DNA from: Lachnospiraceae bacterium KM106-2
GTDB taxonomy: Bacteria > Bacillota > Clostridia > Lachnospirales > Lachnospiraceae
Length of the DNA: 64,000 nucleotides
NCBI GenBank assembly: GCA_009731425.1
Contig: AP018794.1
Location: 1,805,960 to 1,869,959, forward strand
Reading direction: 5' to 3'
The stretch's first letter is position 1. Each line of letters begins with the position of its first letter. The notes beneath the pieces are model-generated. The model was not told the origin of the DNA, did not search any database, and saw only the letters and a list, made by a program, of their open reading frames with translations. The translations under genes were made by a program, and so were the position numbers. Shown one piece after another: positions 45,057-55,089 of the stretch.

Positions 45057-45903
45057 TTGCAAACTCACCTACTTTAATCGTTGTTTTTGCCGGGTTGATC
45101 TTTGTCTCATCCAACGTTACTTCGTCAATGGCTTCTGCTCGGATCGTTCCGCTGCTTGGATTAAACACGCTATCTATCGTCCCCTTGATCTCAGCCTTAA
45201 CAGAAGAATACTCAAAAGATAATGTGGTATTGATCAAGCGACAATTCTTCATTACGATATTTTCCATATAGCACATACCTTGCAGACTCTCGATCGTACA
45301 GTTTATAAAGGTAACGTTTTTCGAATTCCATCCGAGATATTCCCCCGATATAAAAGAGTCATATACGGTTACATTCTCGCAGTTCCAAAAGGAATCTTTG
45401 GATAATAATTTTGCATTATGTATTTCGATATTTTTCCCACCATCAAAGCAGTAATTTCCGGATAACTCAAAACCATCAATTTTAATATTCTGACTGTTCA
45501 TTCCGAAATAATCACCCTTTGCAATCACATCCTCTAATTGAATATCACTACAGTTCCAGAAAGTCTCTTCTGCATTGATCATAGACACATTTTTTAATTT
45601 TATCTTTGATGCCCTGCGAAATGTCTTTGGTGCCTCTACAATACAATCTGTTAAAGTTATATTATGAGTGTACCAAATTCCAGATCTCGCCGTCTCAAAT
45701 AATGTACAGTCATTTACCGTTATATTTTTACAATACCAAAGAGGATATTTCCACTTAAACATAGAATGGAACAGAGAGATCTCACTGCTTTCTTTTAACG
45801 GTGATTCACCATCTGCAAATGTGCAATAATTGATTTCCATGTCCTGTGCCCCAAATAATGCACGCTCCCCAGTTAAAAATTGCTGTTCAATTACTTTATC
45901 CAT
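45046..45903 (-). CDS. DUF3737 beta-helix protein
   Basis: 285 residues from the ATG at 45903 with AAGGTGA upstream. Regular repeats of about 20 residues (ITVNDCTLFET, ITLTDCIVEAP, ITKLKNVS-type turns) give a right-handed beta-helix as in the DUF3737 family. No signal peptide, so cytoplasmic. Function unknown. Co-transcribed with the MalY-type gene. Confidence 0.8.
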   Translation of the reverse strand: MDKVIEQQFLTGERALFGAQDMEINYCTFADGESPLKESSEISLFHSMFKWKYPLWYCKNITVNDCTLFETARSGIWYTHNITLTDCIVEAPKTFRRASKIKLKNVSMINAEETFWNCSDIQLEDVIAKGDYFGMNSQNIKIDGFELSGNYCFDGGKNIEIHNAKLLSKDSFWNCENVTVYDSFISGEYLGWNSKNVTFINCTIESLQGMCYMENIVMKNCRLINTTLSFEYSSVKAEIKGTIDSVFNPSSGTIRAEAIDEVTLDETKINPAKTTIKVGEFANAI

Positions 45904-46122
45904 ATCGTTCACCTTACGCTTTCTTTGATTCAGTTTAACTTCTTTCAATTTTCGATTATATCTATTCGAGTGGGCTCCAAGTCAAGTATTTTTATGTTTT
46001 TTTTATAAATCAGAAGAATTGTTATGAAAAAATACAGTCTGATACCAAATATCATACACTTATCGCATAAACTCTTTATCATCTCCTCACACTAATGAAA
46101 TAATAAAAATGGAGGTATCATA

Positions 46123-47253
46123 ATGAAAGCAATTGTTTATGAAGGACGAAACCACGTATCGGTGAAAGAAGTTCCTGATCCTACTATTCAAAAATCTGAT
46201 GATGTCGTCATAAAAGTCACTTCCACCGCTATTTGTGGTTCCGATCTTCATCTGGTTCATGGAATGATTCCCAACACTCCTCATGGCTTCATCCTTGGAC
46301 ATGAGACTATGGGCATTGTAGAAGAAGCAGGGCCTGATGTGAAAAATATAAAGAAAGGGGATCGTGTCATCGTACCATTTCCAGTTTCGTGCGGTCATTG
46401 TTTCTTTTGTAATCATGGGTGGTTCAGTCAGTGCGATAACTCTAATCCCAATGGTGAAGTAGGTGGTCTTTTCGGCTATAGTGATACGTACGGAGGCTAT
46501 GCAGGAGGACAAGCTCAGTATCTTCGCGTTCCCTATGCCAATGTCGGACCGGTTATCGTTCCAGAAGAGTTAACCGATGAACAAGTACTCTTCTGTACGG
46601 ATATATTACCTACTTCTTATTGGGGCATTGATATTAGCGGAATGAAAGCTGGTGATACCGTCGTGGTCCTTGGATGTGGTCCGGTTGGTCTTCTCACCTG
46701 TAAATGGGCTCTGTATCATGGTGCAAAACGAGTCATCGCAGTTGATTGTGTTGGCTATCGACTCGATCATGCCAAAACCTATGAAGGGGTAGAAGTCATC
46801 AATTTTAAAGATTACGATAATGTAGGAGAACACATCAAAGAGATCACTCATGGAGGTGCCGATGTCGTCATTGACTGTGTCGGATTAGATGGCAAAATGT
46901 CTACCGTGGAAAAAATCGAAACGGCTCTTCAATTACAGGGTGGCTCTAAGTCTGCCATTGAAATTGCGACTCAAGCCGTTCGTAAATGTGGTACGGTTGT
47001 CTTCATTGGTGTCTATGGAAAGCGTTATAACAACTTCCCACTTGGAGATTTCTATTCCAGAAATATTACGTTAAAGATGGGTCAGTGTCCTGCGCAAAGA
47101 TATACGAATGAAATTCTATCATTAATCCAAAACAACAAATTTGATGCGACGGATATCATTACGCATAAACTTGATCTATCCGAAGGCAGTCATGCTTATT
47201 CCATCTTTGATAAGAAAGAAGACAATTGTATCAAAGTCGTCCTAAAACCATAG
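46123..47253 (+). CDS. Zinc-dependent alcohol dehydrogenase (MDR family)
   Basis: 376 residues. Catalytic zinc region ICGSDLHLVHG (about 38) and GHETMG (about 66); structural zinc Cys in CGHCFFCNHGWFSQC (about 90); NAD-binding GCGPVGLLTCKWA (about 185). Similar to glutathione-independent formaldehyde dehydrogenases and other broad-range enzymes; substrate not certain. GGAGG ribosome site. Single gene. Confidence 0.88.
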   Translation: MKAIVYEGRNHVSVKEVPDPTIQKSDDVVIKVTSTAICGSDLHLVHGMIPNTPHGFILGHETMGIVEEAGPDVKNIKKGDRVIVPFPVSCGHCFFCNHGWFSQCDNSNPNGEVGGLFGYSDTYGGYAGGQAQYLRVPYANVGPVIVPEELTDEQVLFCTDILPTSYWGIDISGMKAGDTVVVLGCGPVGLLTCKWALYHGAKRVIAVDCVGYRLDHAKTYEGVEVINFKDYDNVGEHIKEITHGGADVVIDCVGLDGKMSTVEKIETALQLQGGSKSAIEIATQAVRKCGTVVFIGVYGKRYNNFPLGDFYSRNITLKMGQCPAQRYTNEILSLIQNNKFDATDIITHKLDLSEGSHAYSIFDKKEDNCIKVVLKP

Positions 47254-47257
47254 AAAA

Positions 47258-47295
47258 AAAAGAGCATCTATACTCATTTGAGAAGATGCTCTTTT
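47258..47295. terminator. Bidirectional terminator
   Basis: 12-bp stem (47258-47269 with 47284-47295) with A8 and T4 runs, between the convergent alcohol dehydrogenase and kinase genes. Confidence 0.85.
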
Positions 47296-47314
47296 CTATT
47301 CTTGATTGTAATGA

Positions 47315-48388
47315 TTACCTTAGTACTTTTTTTATCTGCACTCGCATTATCGTTCCGACTCCCTCAGCACTTTCACATAGAATTGTACCACTTAATAATT
47401 CGAGAATTCGTTTTACGATCGATAATCCAAGACCATGACCATAGTTTTTATGAGATTCGTCGCATTGATAAAAGACATCGAAGATCTTCTTTACTTTATC
47501 ACGCTCAATTCCTTTTCCATAATCTCGAATCACAACTTCAATATTCTCTTCTTGCTCTTTCGCTGAGATATCGATACGGCATGGACTATTTGAATATTTG
47601 ATGGCGTTATCGATCAGGTTGATCCATACTTGCTGTAGCATATCCGGATCACTTTCTATCATAACTGAATCCAGATCGATCACAAAATCAATCTCCCTGT
47701 CTGACCATTTCTCCGATAATAAGATAATGCATTTTCGGATCTGTTCATCTAACTGAATCTGTTTTGTCTTCGTTACGATCTGCTGATGATCTAGCATCGC
47801 CATGGAAAGCATGTTCTGACATAATCTTGAGATTCCAAGGGATTCTTGATTGATCACTTCAAGATATTCTCTTCGTTGTTCTTCTGGAAGTCGCTCATCC
47901 AGCAAAAGCTCTGTAAATCCTGTGATTGCTGCGATTGGTGTCTTTACTTCATGAGACACATTTCTCATGAAATCTTTTCTCATATACTGCATCGCATCCA
48001 GTTCATTTACCATTTTATTTACGTTTTTCGAGAGTTCATCGATCTCATTGGTATACTGATATTGCTTGTCTTTGATCTGAGTTCGTTTAATCTGTACCTT
48101 AAAGTTGCCTCGTGCCACTTCTGTCACCACATCATTTAACTCTAACAATGGCTTGATCAAATGACTTGCCCCACTCCAAAATAGAAATCCATCAATAAAA
48201 GTCACCAAGAGACAAAACAGAATCGTTAGCCCTCCTAGCAATTCGTGAGTGACATTTCCATGATAAAATAGTTTCATTCCACCAAATACGATAAGCCCTG
48301 CAAGAAAACAGGAAAAAAGTAAGGTAGAGATGGATACTAACATCATATATCTTCGTAAACTCAATCTATATTTTCTAATCTCTCTCAT
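47315..48388 (-). CDS. Sensor histidine kinase 2
   Basis: 357 residues from the ATG at 48388 (AGGAG 7 bases before). Two membrane helices (about 15-38 and 52-72), HAMP (80-135), HisKA with NVSHEVKTPIAAITG (H146) and HATPase with NLIDNAIKYS and GLGLSIVKR. Short extracytoplasmic loop, so it probably senses within the membrane. Paired with the upstream regulator, 10 bases away. Confidence 0.9.
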   Translation of the reverse strand: MREIRKYRLSLRRYMMLVSISTLLFSCFLAGLIVFGGMKLFYHGNVTHELLGGLTILFCLLVTFIDGFLFWSGASHLIKPLLELNDVVTEVARGNFKVQIKRTQIKDKQYQYTNEIDELSKNVNKMVNELDAMQYMRKDFMRNVSHEVKTPIAAITGFTELLLDERLPEEQRREYLEVINQESLGISRLCQNMLSMAMLDHQQIVTKTKQIQLDEQIRKCIILLSEKWSDREIDFVIDLDSVMIESDPDMLQQVWINLIDNAIKYSNSPCRIDISAKEQEENIEVVIRDYGKGIERDKVKKIFDVFYQCDESHKNYGHGLGLSIVKRILELLSGTILCESAEGVGTIMRVQIKKVLR

Positions 48389-48398
48389 CACTTATCTC

Positions 48399-49073
48399 CT
48401 AACGAAGTATTTTCCCTTTATAACCAAGACCGCGAACTGTTACAATTTCAAAATCACCATAATTTTCGAACTTTCGTCGTAACTTCTTAATATGAGAATC
48501 AATGGTCCGATCGTCGATCTCCGTATCCATCCCCCAGATCTCATCCAATAATTCTAGTCTGGTATAGATTTTATTCGGATTACTCAACAACTTAAAGATG
48601 AGATAGAACTCCTTCGGTGGCATCTCATATACTTCCTCACCGATCGTGATCGTAAGCGCATCATAATTCAAGATAGCAGATCCTGCTTTCAACTTTTTCT
48701 CGCTGGTAATCTGTGATCGTCGTAACAAAGCTCTTACACGAAGCACTAACTCTTTCATATTGACCGGCTTCACTAAATAATCATCTGTCCCTACTTGAAA
48801 TGCCTTTTCCATATCTTCCATCTGATCTTTTGCGGTGATCATGAGAATCGGAATTGTACATTCTACGCTACGCAGCTCACTCACTAATTCATAGCCATCC
48901 ACCATCGGCATCATAATATCGCTAATAATGAGATCCACATGTTCATGACTTAGCATCTCTAATGCTTCCTCTCCATCAAATGCTGATATCACATGATAAT
49001 TTTCCAATGTCAGATTAGCTGTGATCAATTTATTCAAACTTTTATTATCTTCCACTACAAGAATTGAAAACAT
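48399..49073 (-). CDS. OmpR-family response regulator 2
   Basis: 224 residues from the ATG at 49073 (GGGAGAG upstream). Phosphoacceptor D52 (SDIMMPMVDG), winged helix with MPPKEFYLIFKLLSNPNKIY. Partner of the adjacent kinase. Target genes unknown; the ABC exporter lies upstream and is separated by a terminator. Confidence 0.9.
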   Translation of the reverse strand: MFSILVVEDNKSLNKLITANLTLENYHVISAFDGEEALEMLSHEHVDLIISDIMMPMVDGYELVSELRSVECTIPILMITAKDQMEDMEKAFQVGTDDYLVKPVNMKELVLRVRALLRRSQITSEKKLKAGSAILNYDALTITIGEEVYEMPPKEFYLIFKLLSNPNKIYTRLELLDEIWGMDTEIDDRTIDSHIKKLRRKFENYGDFEIVTVRGLGYKGKILR

Positions 49074-49147
49074 ACGATTCTCTCCCTTCTTACTATTCAT
49101 TGTACGATTATTTTTACACCTTCCATACTGTTAGATATTACCAAAAA

Positions 49148-49171
49148 GGGTGCTGCATCACTGCAACACCC
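49148..49171 (-). terminator. Terminator of the ABC exporter operon
   Basis: GGGTG-TGCA stem (49148-49157) with TGCA-CACCC (49162-49171), followed by a T5 on the minus strand. Confidence 0.75.
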
Positions 49172-49193
49172 CATCTTCTTGTTCACTTATCTG

Positions 49194-50867
49194 TTAACTT
49201 GCTCGTACTTTGCCTTTTAGTCCTTGCTTTTCAACATCTAAAACGGTATCTGCAATATTCATTGTTGATTTTCTATGCGATACTAAGATTACTGTTTTAT
49301 TTTCTTTTACATCGGTTAATGACTTTAAGATAATACCTTCATTTAAACTATCTAAGTTACTTGTCGGTTCATCTAGCAAGATCATCGGTGCGTCATGAAG
49401 AAAGGCTCTTGCGATACCAATTCTCTGCTTTTCACCACCTGATAAGTTGCCTCCTAACTCACCAACATTCGTCTCATATCCTTCTGGAAGGCTCATGACA
49501 AATTCATGGATGGATGCTTTTTTCGCCGCTTCCATAATTTCTTCCATTGATGCATTCTCTTTTGCAATTCCAATATTATTTGCAATCGTATCGTGGAATA
49601 AATAAGTCTCTTGTGTTACGAATGCCTGCATTTTTCTTAGGTCAGTTGTATTGATCTTGTTGATGTTCGTTCCATTGACTGAAATTGCACCATCATTCAC
49701 TTCCCAAAAACGCATAAGCAGCTTTAATAAAGTTGATTTACCACTACCACTTTTACCATAGATTCCGATGGTACCATTCTCAGGAATGTTCATCGTTAAT
49801 TCTTTCATGATGAGTTCATCACCATAAGCAAAAGTAACGTCATCACAAGTTACATCACCAAACGCTTGCTTTTCTTGTCCTGTTACATCTTCTACCGCTG
49901 GTTCTTCTTCTAATAAATCTAATACACGATTACCCGCTGCAATGGTATGGAATAAATTATTGGATAAATTACTGATCGCAACTACCGGCCCAAAGGAACT
50001 CATTAAAGCGATGACAGGAATGATCACTTGAACAAAATTAATCTCTCCATTTGTAAATAGAATCGCTGCTGTAAATAACATGGCCATACTGCATAATAAA
50101 ATTGCAATATCAGTAACTGCCTTATTATTTCCCTCTTGCTTTAACAATAACTTCTGTTTCTTTTCTAACTCATCTGTTCTGCGGTTGATCTCATCAATAC
50201 GATTCTTACCATCCTGGTATTGGATGATATCTGTAATTCCACGGATACTGCTTAAGAAATAAGAGTTAAGATCACCGATCTCATTACGATATTCCTGACC
50301 GATCTTATCCCCTTGTTTACTTGACCACACAGGGATTGCAATTCCTACCACACAATATGCGATCAAAGCGATACCACCAAGAATCGGATGATAACTTGCA
50401 ATAAAGCCTGCCATAATAAGAGAAGTGATCACTGCGATGGCGATCGGTGAAATTGTATGCGCATAAAATACTTCTAGTAATTCTGTATCTTGTGTGATAA
50501 TGGAAATAAGATTTCCTTTATCTTTTCCTTCTAACTTAGCTGGCGCTAACGTACGAAGTTTAATAAATACTTTATGACGGATGAGTGCTAATAACTTAAA
50601 TGCGATATAATGGTTGGAACCTTGCTCTGCATATCGTAAAATACCTCTTAATACTGCACATATGATAATCCCAAATGTAATCTGTCCTAAGGTAAGTCCA
50701 GTCTTAAATCCTAATACGGTAAGGAGTCCGGCTCCTCCTAATACGATGATAAAGATTGCTGTTAAGAATCCGATGACACCCATCGTAATGGCTGCGATCA
50801 TCACATGGAATAATGGTAATACAAGACCAATCAGCTTACTCATTACTTTTATACTACTACGCTTCAT
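49194..50867 (-). CDS. ABC exporter half-transporter (CydC-like), second subunit
   Basis: 557 residues from the ATG at 50867 (GGAGG 9 bases before). Six membrane helices (about 15-310), then ATPase: Walker A GIYGKSGSGKSTLL (about 360), signature LSGGEKQRIGIARA, Walker B MILLDEPTSNLD. Overlaps the partner gene by 11 bases. Pairs with it to form a heterodimer as in CydDC, which exports thiols in E. coli; substrate here unknown. Confidence 0.88.
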   Translation of the reverse strand: MKRSSIKVMSKLIGLVLPLFHVMIAAITMGVIGFLTAIFIIVLGGAGLLTVLGFKTGLTLGQITFGIIICAVLRGILRYAEQGSNHYIAFKLLALIRHKVFIKLRTLAPAKLEGKDKGNLISIITQDTELLEVFYAHTISPIAIAVITSLIMAGFIASYHPILGGIALIAYCVVGIAIPVWSSKQGDKIGQEYRNEIGDLNSYFLSSIRGITDIIQYQDGKNRIDEINRRTDELEKKQKLLLKQEGNNKAVTDIAILLCSMAMLFTAAILFTNGEINFVQVIIPVIALMSSFGPVVAISNLSNNLFHTIAAGNRVLDLLEEEPAVEDVTGQEKQAFGDVTCDDVTFAYGDELIMKELTMNIPENGTIGIYGKSGSGKSTLLKLLMRFWEVNDGAISVNGTNINKINTTDLRKMQAFVTQETYLFHDTIANNIGIAKENASMEEIMEAAKKASIHEFVMSLPEGYETNVGELGGNLSGGEKQRIGIARAFLHDAPMILLDEPTSNLDSLNEGIILKSLTDVKENKTVILVSHRKSTMNIADTVLDVEKQGLKGKVRAS

Positions 50868-52602
50868 TGTTACCTGCCTCCTTACCATAGTTCTCTAAAT
50901 CCTTTTGCATCTGATATAACTTCGCATAAACATTTTGTTTTGCCATTAACTCTTTATGAGTTCCCATTTCGACAACGAGACCGCCATCCATTGTATAAAT
51001 ACAATCAGAATCTACTACATTTTCAAGACGGTGTGAAATTAAGATGATTGTCTTACTCTTCGCTAACTGATGGATTACTTCCATGATCTGCGCTTCACTT
51101 TCCGCATCGATATTAGAAGTTGCTTCATCAAAGATGTAGACAGGTGTATCATGTAAGATTGCTCTCGCTAAACTTAAACGTTGTTTCTGTCCACCTGAAA
51201 GGTTCGCACCTTGTTCTTGAAGTAAGGTATCTAAACCATCCTGCTCCATCATAAAGTCAAGTAAATTTACTTGTTTTAAGGCACTTAATAACTCTTCCTT
51301 GGTTGCATCTGGTTTCGCCATACGAAGATTCTCTTCCACAGTTCCTTTAAAGATGATCGCATTATGAGTAACCAATGTGATCGTATTCATAATGGACTCT
51401 TCTTTAATCGTCGATAATTCTTTTTCTCCAACTAAAATGCTTCCTGTATAGTCCTTGTTACGACCCATGATCAAATTAGTAATCGTACTCTTACCACATC
51501 CGGATTCACCGACAAGGGATACAAATCCTTTATTTGGAATCGTGAGGCTGACCCCATTTAAAATAGTTCTTGTTTCTTCATAAGCAAATCCAACTTGATC
51601 AAGCTTGATCTCAAATTCAGCATCTTCGATCTCTTCTGTCTGATCATTGGATTCTTCTAAATCTAAAATTCGAAAGATCTTTTTACTTGCTGCCATTCCA
51701 TTCATCGCAATATGGAAGAAAGAACCTAATAAACGAAGTGGAATAAAGAATTCACTGGATAATAAGACGATGGCAAATAATCCACCTACTGTCAGATTCC
51801 CATTAGAGAATTCATAGACTGCTGTTATGATACCAAGACCGGCACCGCCATAGGCAACAAGATCCATCACACTAATAGAATTTAACTGCATGATCAAAAC
51901 ACGCATCGTCACTTTTCTAAACTGCTCTGCATTCTGATCCATTTCCACTGTCTTTCTTTCGTCTGCCTCGTAGATCTTCATGGTAGTAAGACCTTGTAGA
52001 TTTTCTAAGAAAGTATCACCTAAACCAGTATAAATACCCCAGTACTTCGATAATAATTTCTTCGCAAATTTCTGTACTGCTACGATCGACAATGGAATAA
52101 ATGGTACGCAGGCTAATAACACTGCGGATGTCTTTAAATTTACAAATGCTAATATTACAAATAAAGTGATTGGTGCAAGCAGACTATAGAATAACTGTGC
52201 TAAATACTTTCCAAAATAAATCTCTAACTGCTCAACGCCTTCCCCTGAAACTTGTACGATTTCAGCGGTTGCGATCTTATCTTCATAAGAAGAACCAAGA
52301 CTTAATAATTTATAATAAATCTTCTCTCTTAATACCTTTTTCACTCCTGCTGCTGCGTGAAAACTTGCTTTACTGTTTTGTTTATGACAGATTGCGCGAA
52401 TTACGATCATGCAAAGATCGATCGCTGCTACCGCGCCAATTTGCGCTGTTGTAATCTCACTTGATAGCATATGTTCAACCAAATATGCAAATGAGAAGAT
52501 AAATACTACGTTACACAAAAGAGCAATCCAATTCCAGATTACCATTTTGACTACATACTTTTTCGAATCTTCTAAAAGATTCATTAATCGTTTGTTAATC
52601 AT
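50857..52602 (-). CDS. ABC exporter half-transporter (CydD-like), first subunit
   Basis: 581 residues from the ATG at 52602 (AAAGG 8 bases before; the upstream ATG has no site). Six membrane helices, then ATPase with Walker A SLVGESGCGKSTI (about 360), signature LSGGQKQRLSLARA and Walker B PVYIFDEATSNID. First gene of the operon, divergent from the P450 gene. Confidence 0.88.
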   Translation of the reverse strand: MINKRLMNLLEDSKKYVVKMVIWNWIALLCNVVFIFSFAYLVEHMLSSEITTAQIGAVAAIDLCMIVIRAICHKQNSKASFHAAAGVKKVLREKIYYKLLSLGSSYEDKIATAEIVQVSGEGVEQLEIYFGKYLAQLFYSLLAPITLFVILAFVNLKTSAVLLACVPFIPLSIVAVQKFAKKLLSKYWGIYTGLGDTFLENLQGLTTMKIYEADERKTVEMDQNAEQFRKVTMRVLIMQLNSISVMDLVAYGGAGLGIITAVYEFSNGNLTVGGLFAIVLLSSEFFIPLRLLGSFFHIAMNGMAASKKIFRILDLEESNDQTEEIEDAEFEIKLDQVGFAYEETRTILNGVSLTIPNKGFVSLVGESGCGKSTITNLIMGRNKDYTGSILVGEKELSTIKEESIMNTITLVTHNAIIFKGTVEENLRMAKPDATKEELLSALKQVNLLDFMMEQDGLDTLLQEQGANLSGGQKQRLSLARAILHDTPVYIFDEATSNIDAESEAQIMEVIHQLAKSKTIILISHRLENVVDSDCIYTMDGGLVVEMGTHKELMAKQNVYAKLYQMQKDLENYGKEAGNNEA

Positions 52603-52692
52603 ATAATACCTTTCTAGTTCTATTTCATTAGTTTCTTTCATTCATCACAGAGAGTATACAATAGCAAGATGAACTGAATATGACCAAAATAT

Positions 52693-52709
52693 ATGAGATA
52701 TCATCTCAT
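52693..52709. promoter_or_regulatory. Palindrome between ABC exporter and P450 genes
   Basis: ATGAGAT-ATC-ATCTCAT, perfect 7-bp arms, midway in the 169-base divergent gap. Size and place suit a dimeric repressor operator controlling both sides. Confidence 0.5.
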
Positions 52710-52771
52710 CGAATAGATTTTATTCTCCTGGAAACGCTAACTACTAATGACAATACGAAGGGAGTTTTCCT

Positions 52772-54031
52772 ATGTCAACATATAAGAAGATACCGAAAGC
52801 CAAGGGCTTCGACAATACAATCCGTCTCAAAAATGAGGGCTACCCTTTCATCCCAACCATCATGAGTGACCTTCATACGGATATCTTTCAAACCCGGTTA
52901 ATGGGAAAAAAAATCATCTGCATTACCGGAAAAGAGGCTGCCAAGTTATTTTATGATCCTGAATATTTTATTCGCCATAAAGCAAATCCAAAGCGGATCC
53001 AAAAGACCTTGTTTGGTGTCAATGCCATCCAAGGCATGGATGGAGACGCGCACCTTCATCGGAAACAACTCTTTCTCTCCATCCTATCAGAAGAACGACT
53101 CACCTTGCTTCGCGAGATCGTTCGTACTAAATATATGAACGCCATTCCAAAGTGGAAAGAAAAAGAACAAGTCTGTCTCTTTACAGAAACCGCGTCTATT
53201 CTTTGCGAAAGCACTTGTGAATGGTGTGACGTACCGATCACTCCACAAGATGCAAGAATAAGAAGTGAACAATTTATGACCATGGTCTATGCCATCGCAC
53301 AAATTGGTCCAAAATACTGGAAGGGAAAGTCGGCCAGGAAAAGCACCGAAGAGTGGATTGAGTCGGTGATCAAAGAAGTAAGAAGTGGCAGACGTAAACC
53401 AAAGAAAGAATCAGCTCTGTATCAGATTTCCAATTATCATGATCTAACAGATGTCCCGCTAACAGATCGCGCTGCTGCCATCGAATTGATCAATGTCATC
53501 CGTCCGATCGTAGCCATATCCATCTATATTGTCTATGCTGCTCTGGCTCTTCATGAGCATCCACAATATATTGACTTATTAAAAGTTCCGAATGATCCTT
53601 ATTACAATCTGTTTGTCCAAGAAGTCAGACGCTATTATCCTCTTGGCCCTTTTCTTGGTGCAAGGGTTAAAAAAGACTTCAAATGGCATGACTATCTATT
53701 CAAGGAAGGTACTCTTGTCTTTTTGGATGCTTATGGGATCAATAGTGATCCATCCATTTGGAAAAGTCCAAAAGTATTCTCTCCTGAGAATTTTCGTGAT
53801 TGGGATGAAGATGAATTTGAACTCATCCCCCAAGGCGGCGGAGATCCCGCAACCGGACACCGCTGTCCTGGTGAAGGAATCACGTTAGAGCTGATGAAGG
53901 ATACCATTGACTTTCTCGTCAATAAAATCGAATATACGGTTCCACCTCAAAATCTAAGTTACTCATTAAAAAAGATTCCGACGTTACCAGAAAGCGGATT
54001 TTTAATGACCAATATTAATAAGAGACTTTGA
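52772..54031 (+). CDS. CYP152-type cytochrome P450, fatty acid peroxygenase
   Basis: 419 residues, the family length. R244-P245 (NVIRPIVA) matches the Arg-Pro pair that binds the fatty acid carboxylate in CYP152; heme ligand C365 in GHRCPGEG; GGDPATGHRC loop is typical. Residue Q87 aligns with Q85 of P450-BSbeta, a hydroxylase, rather than His of decarboxylating OleT. Uses H2O2 to hydroxylate fatty acids and needs no redox partner. In an anaerobe it may detoxify peroxide or fatty acids. GGGAG ribosome site. Overlaps the end of the convergent pseudouridine synthase gene. Confidence 0.9.
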   Translation: MSTYKKIPKAKGFDNTIRLKNEGYPFIPTIMSDLHTDIFQTRLMGKKIICITGKEAAKLFYDPEYFIRHKANPKRIQKTLFGVNAIQGMDGDAHLHRKQLFLSILSEERLTLLREIVRTKYMNAIPKWKEKEQVCLFTETASILCESTCEWCDVPITPQDARIRSEQFMTMVYAIAQIGPKYWKGKSARKSTEEWIESVIKEVRSGRRKPKKESALYQISNYHDLTDVPLTDRAAAIELINVIRPIVAISIYIVYAALALHEHPQYIDLLKVPNDPYYNLFVQEVRRYYPLGPFLGARVKKDFKWHDYLFKEGTLVFLDAYGINSDPSIWKSPKVFSPENFRDWDEDEFELIPQGGGDPATGHRCPGEGITLELMKDTIDFLVNKIEYTVPPQNLSYSLKKIPTLPESGFLMTNINKRL

Positions 54032-54920
54032 TAAACTGCTTCATATCCTCCGGTAATGGTGCTTCAATAAATAACTCTTCCCCCGTAACCGGATGAGTAA
54101 AACGCAGACTAGCAGAATGAAGTGCCTGTCGATTCATCAAAGTACAATCTTCGTTATATAGAAAATCACCTAGGAGAGGATGTCCAATATGAGACATGTG
54201 AACTCGAATTTGATGAGTACGCCCAGTCTCAAGCTTTAAGGATAATAATGAGATATCCTTCTCCTTTGCCTGATAAACACCTAATCTACGATAATGTGTC
54301 ACCGCACGTTTTCCATTTACTTCATCTACCTGTCGTTCGATGACACTTTCTTCTTTTCGAGCGATCGGAAGATCTATCACGTCTTCCTCTTTCGTAATTC
54401 CTTCTACAAGGGCTAGATAAGTACGATGGATTTTTCTCTCTCTTACTTGTGCAGAAAGAACGGCTGCACTTAATGTATTCTTTGCAATGATCGTCGCTCC
54501 TGTGGTATCACGATCAAGACGATTAATACAACGGAATACATACGCCTCTCCCTTTTCATGAGAATAATAAGATACCGCATTCGCTAACGTATTAGAATAA
54601 TTATTCATGGATTGATGAATTGGCATATCATGAGGCTTATTCACCACTAAGATATCCTCATCTTCATACAGAATATGAAGATCATAGGGCAGAGGTACAT
54701 AGATGTCTTCCTCAATCTCCTCTTTCATACAGATCTCTAACTGGTCGCCTTCACTTACGATGGTTTTCACAAATACTGGTTCTTTATTAAGCAAAACTCC
54801 AGTTGGAATCTTTTTTAAAGCTCGTATTAAACTTGTAGAATACCCTCTTTCTTCTAAAAAAGTTCTAATGGCGACTCCGCTATCCTTTTCTTCTATTATA
54901 TATTGTAAGTTTCTTACCAT
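54015..54920 (-). CDS. RluA-family pseudouridine synthase
   Basis: 301 residues. S4-like N-terminal part (about 10-65), then the catalytic domain with RLDRDTTGATIIAKN (Asp about 130), and HRTYLALVEG, TGRTHQIRVHMSHIGHPLLGD. Converts uridine to pseudouridine in rRNA or tRNA. Site not determinable. AGGAG ribosome site. Confidence 0.9.
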   Translation of the reverse strand: MVRNLQYIIEEKDSGVAIRTFLEERGYSTSLIRALKKIPTGVLLNKEPVFVKTIVSEGDQLEICMKEEIEEDIYVPLPYDLHILYEDEDILVVNKPHDMPIHQSMNNYSNTLANAVSYYSHEKGEAYVFRCINRLDRDTTGATIIAKNTLSAAVLSAQVRERKIHRTYLALVEGITKEEDVIDLPIARKEESVIERQVDEVNGKRAVTHYRRLGVYQAKEKDISLLSLKLETGRTHQIRVHMSHIGHPLLGDFLYNEDCTLMNRQALHSASLRFTHPVTGEELFIEAPLPEDMKQFIKVSY

Positions 54921-55089
54921 AATTGCTCCTATTCATGTCACTTCTTGTCACATATCTCACTTTAACATAGAATTTTAAATTCATCAACGAATGTATGCTT
55001 TCATTATTGACAAAATATTGCAACAACAAGTCCACAGCACAATACCATAGTTTGTACGATTCTTCACATAGAATATTATTGTGAAATAG

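Noticed and set aside
46087..46512. Minus-strand frame of 141 codons opposite the start of the Zn-alcohol dehydrogenase
   Set aside because: It lies antisense to a clear MDR-family gene with proper start and ribosome site.
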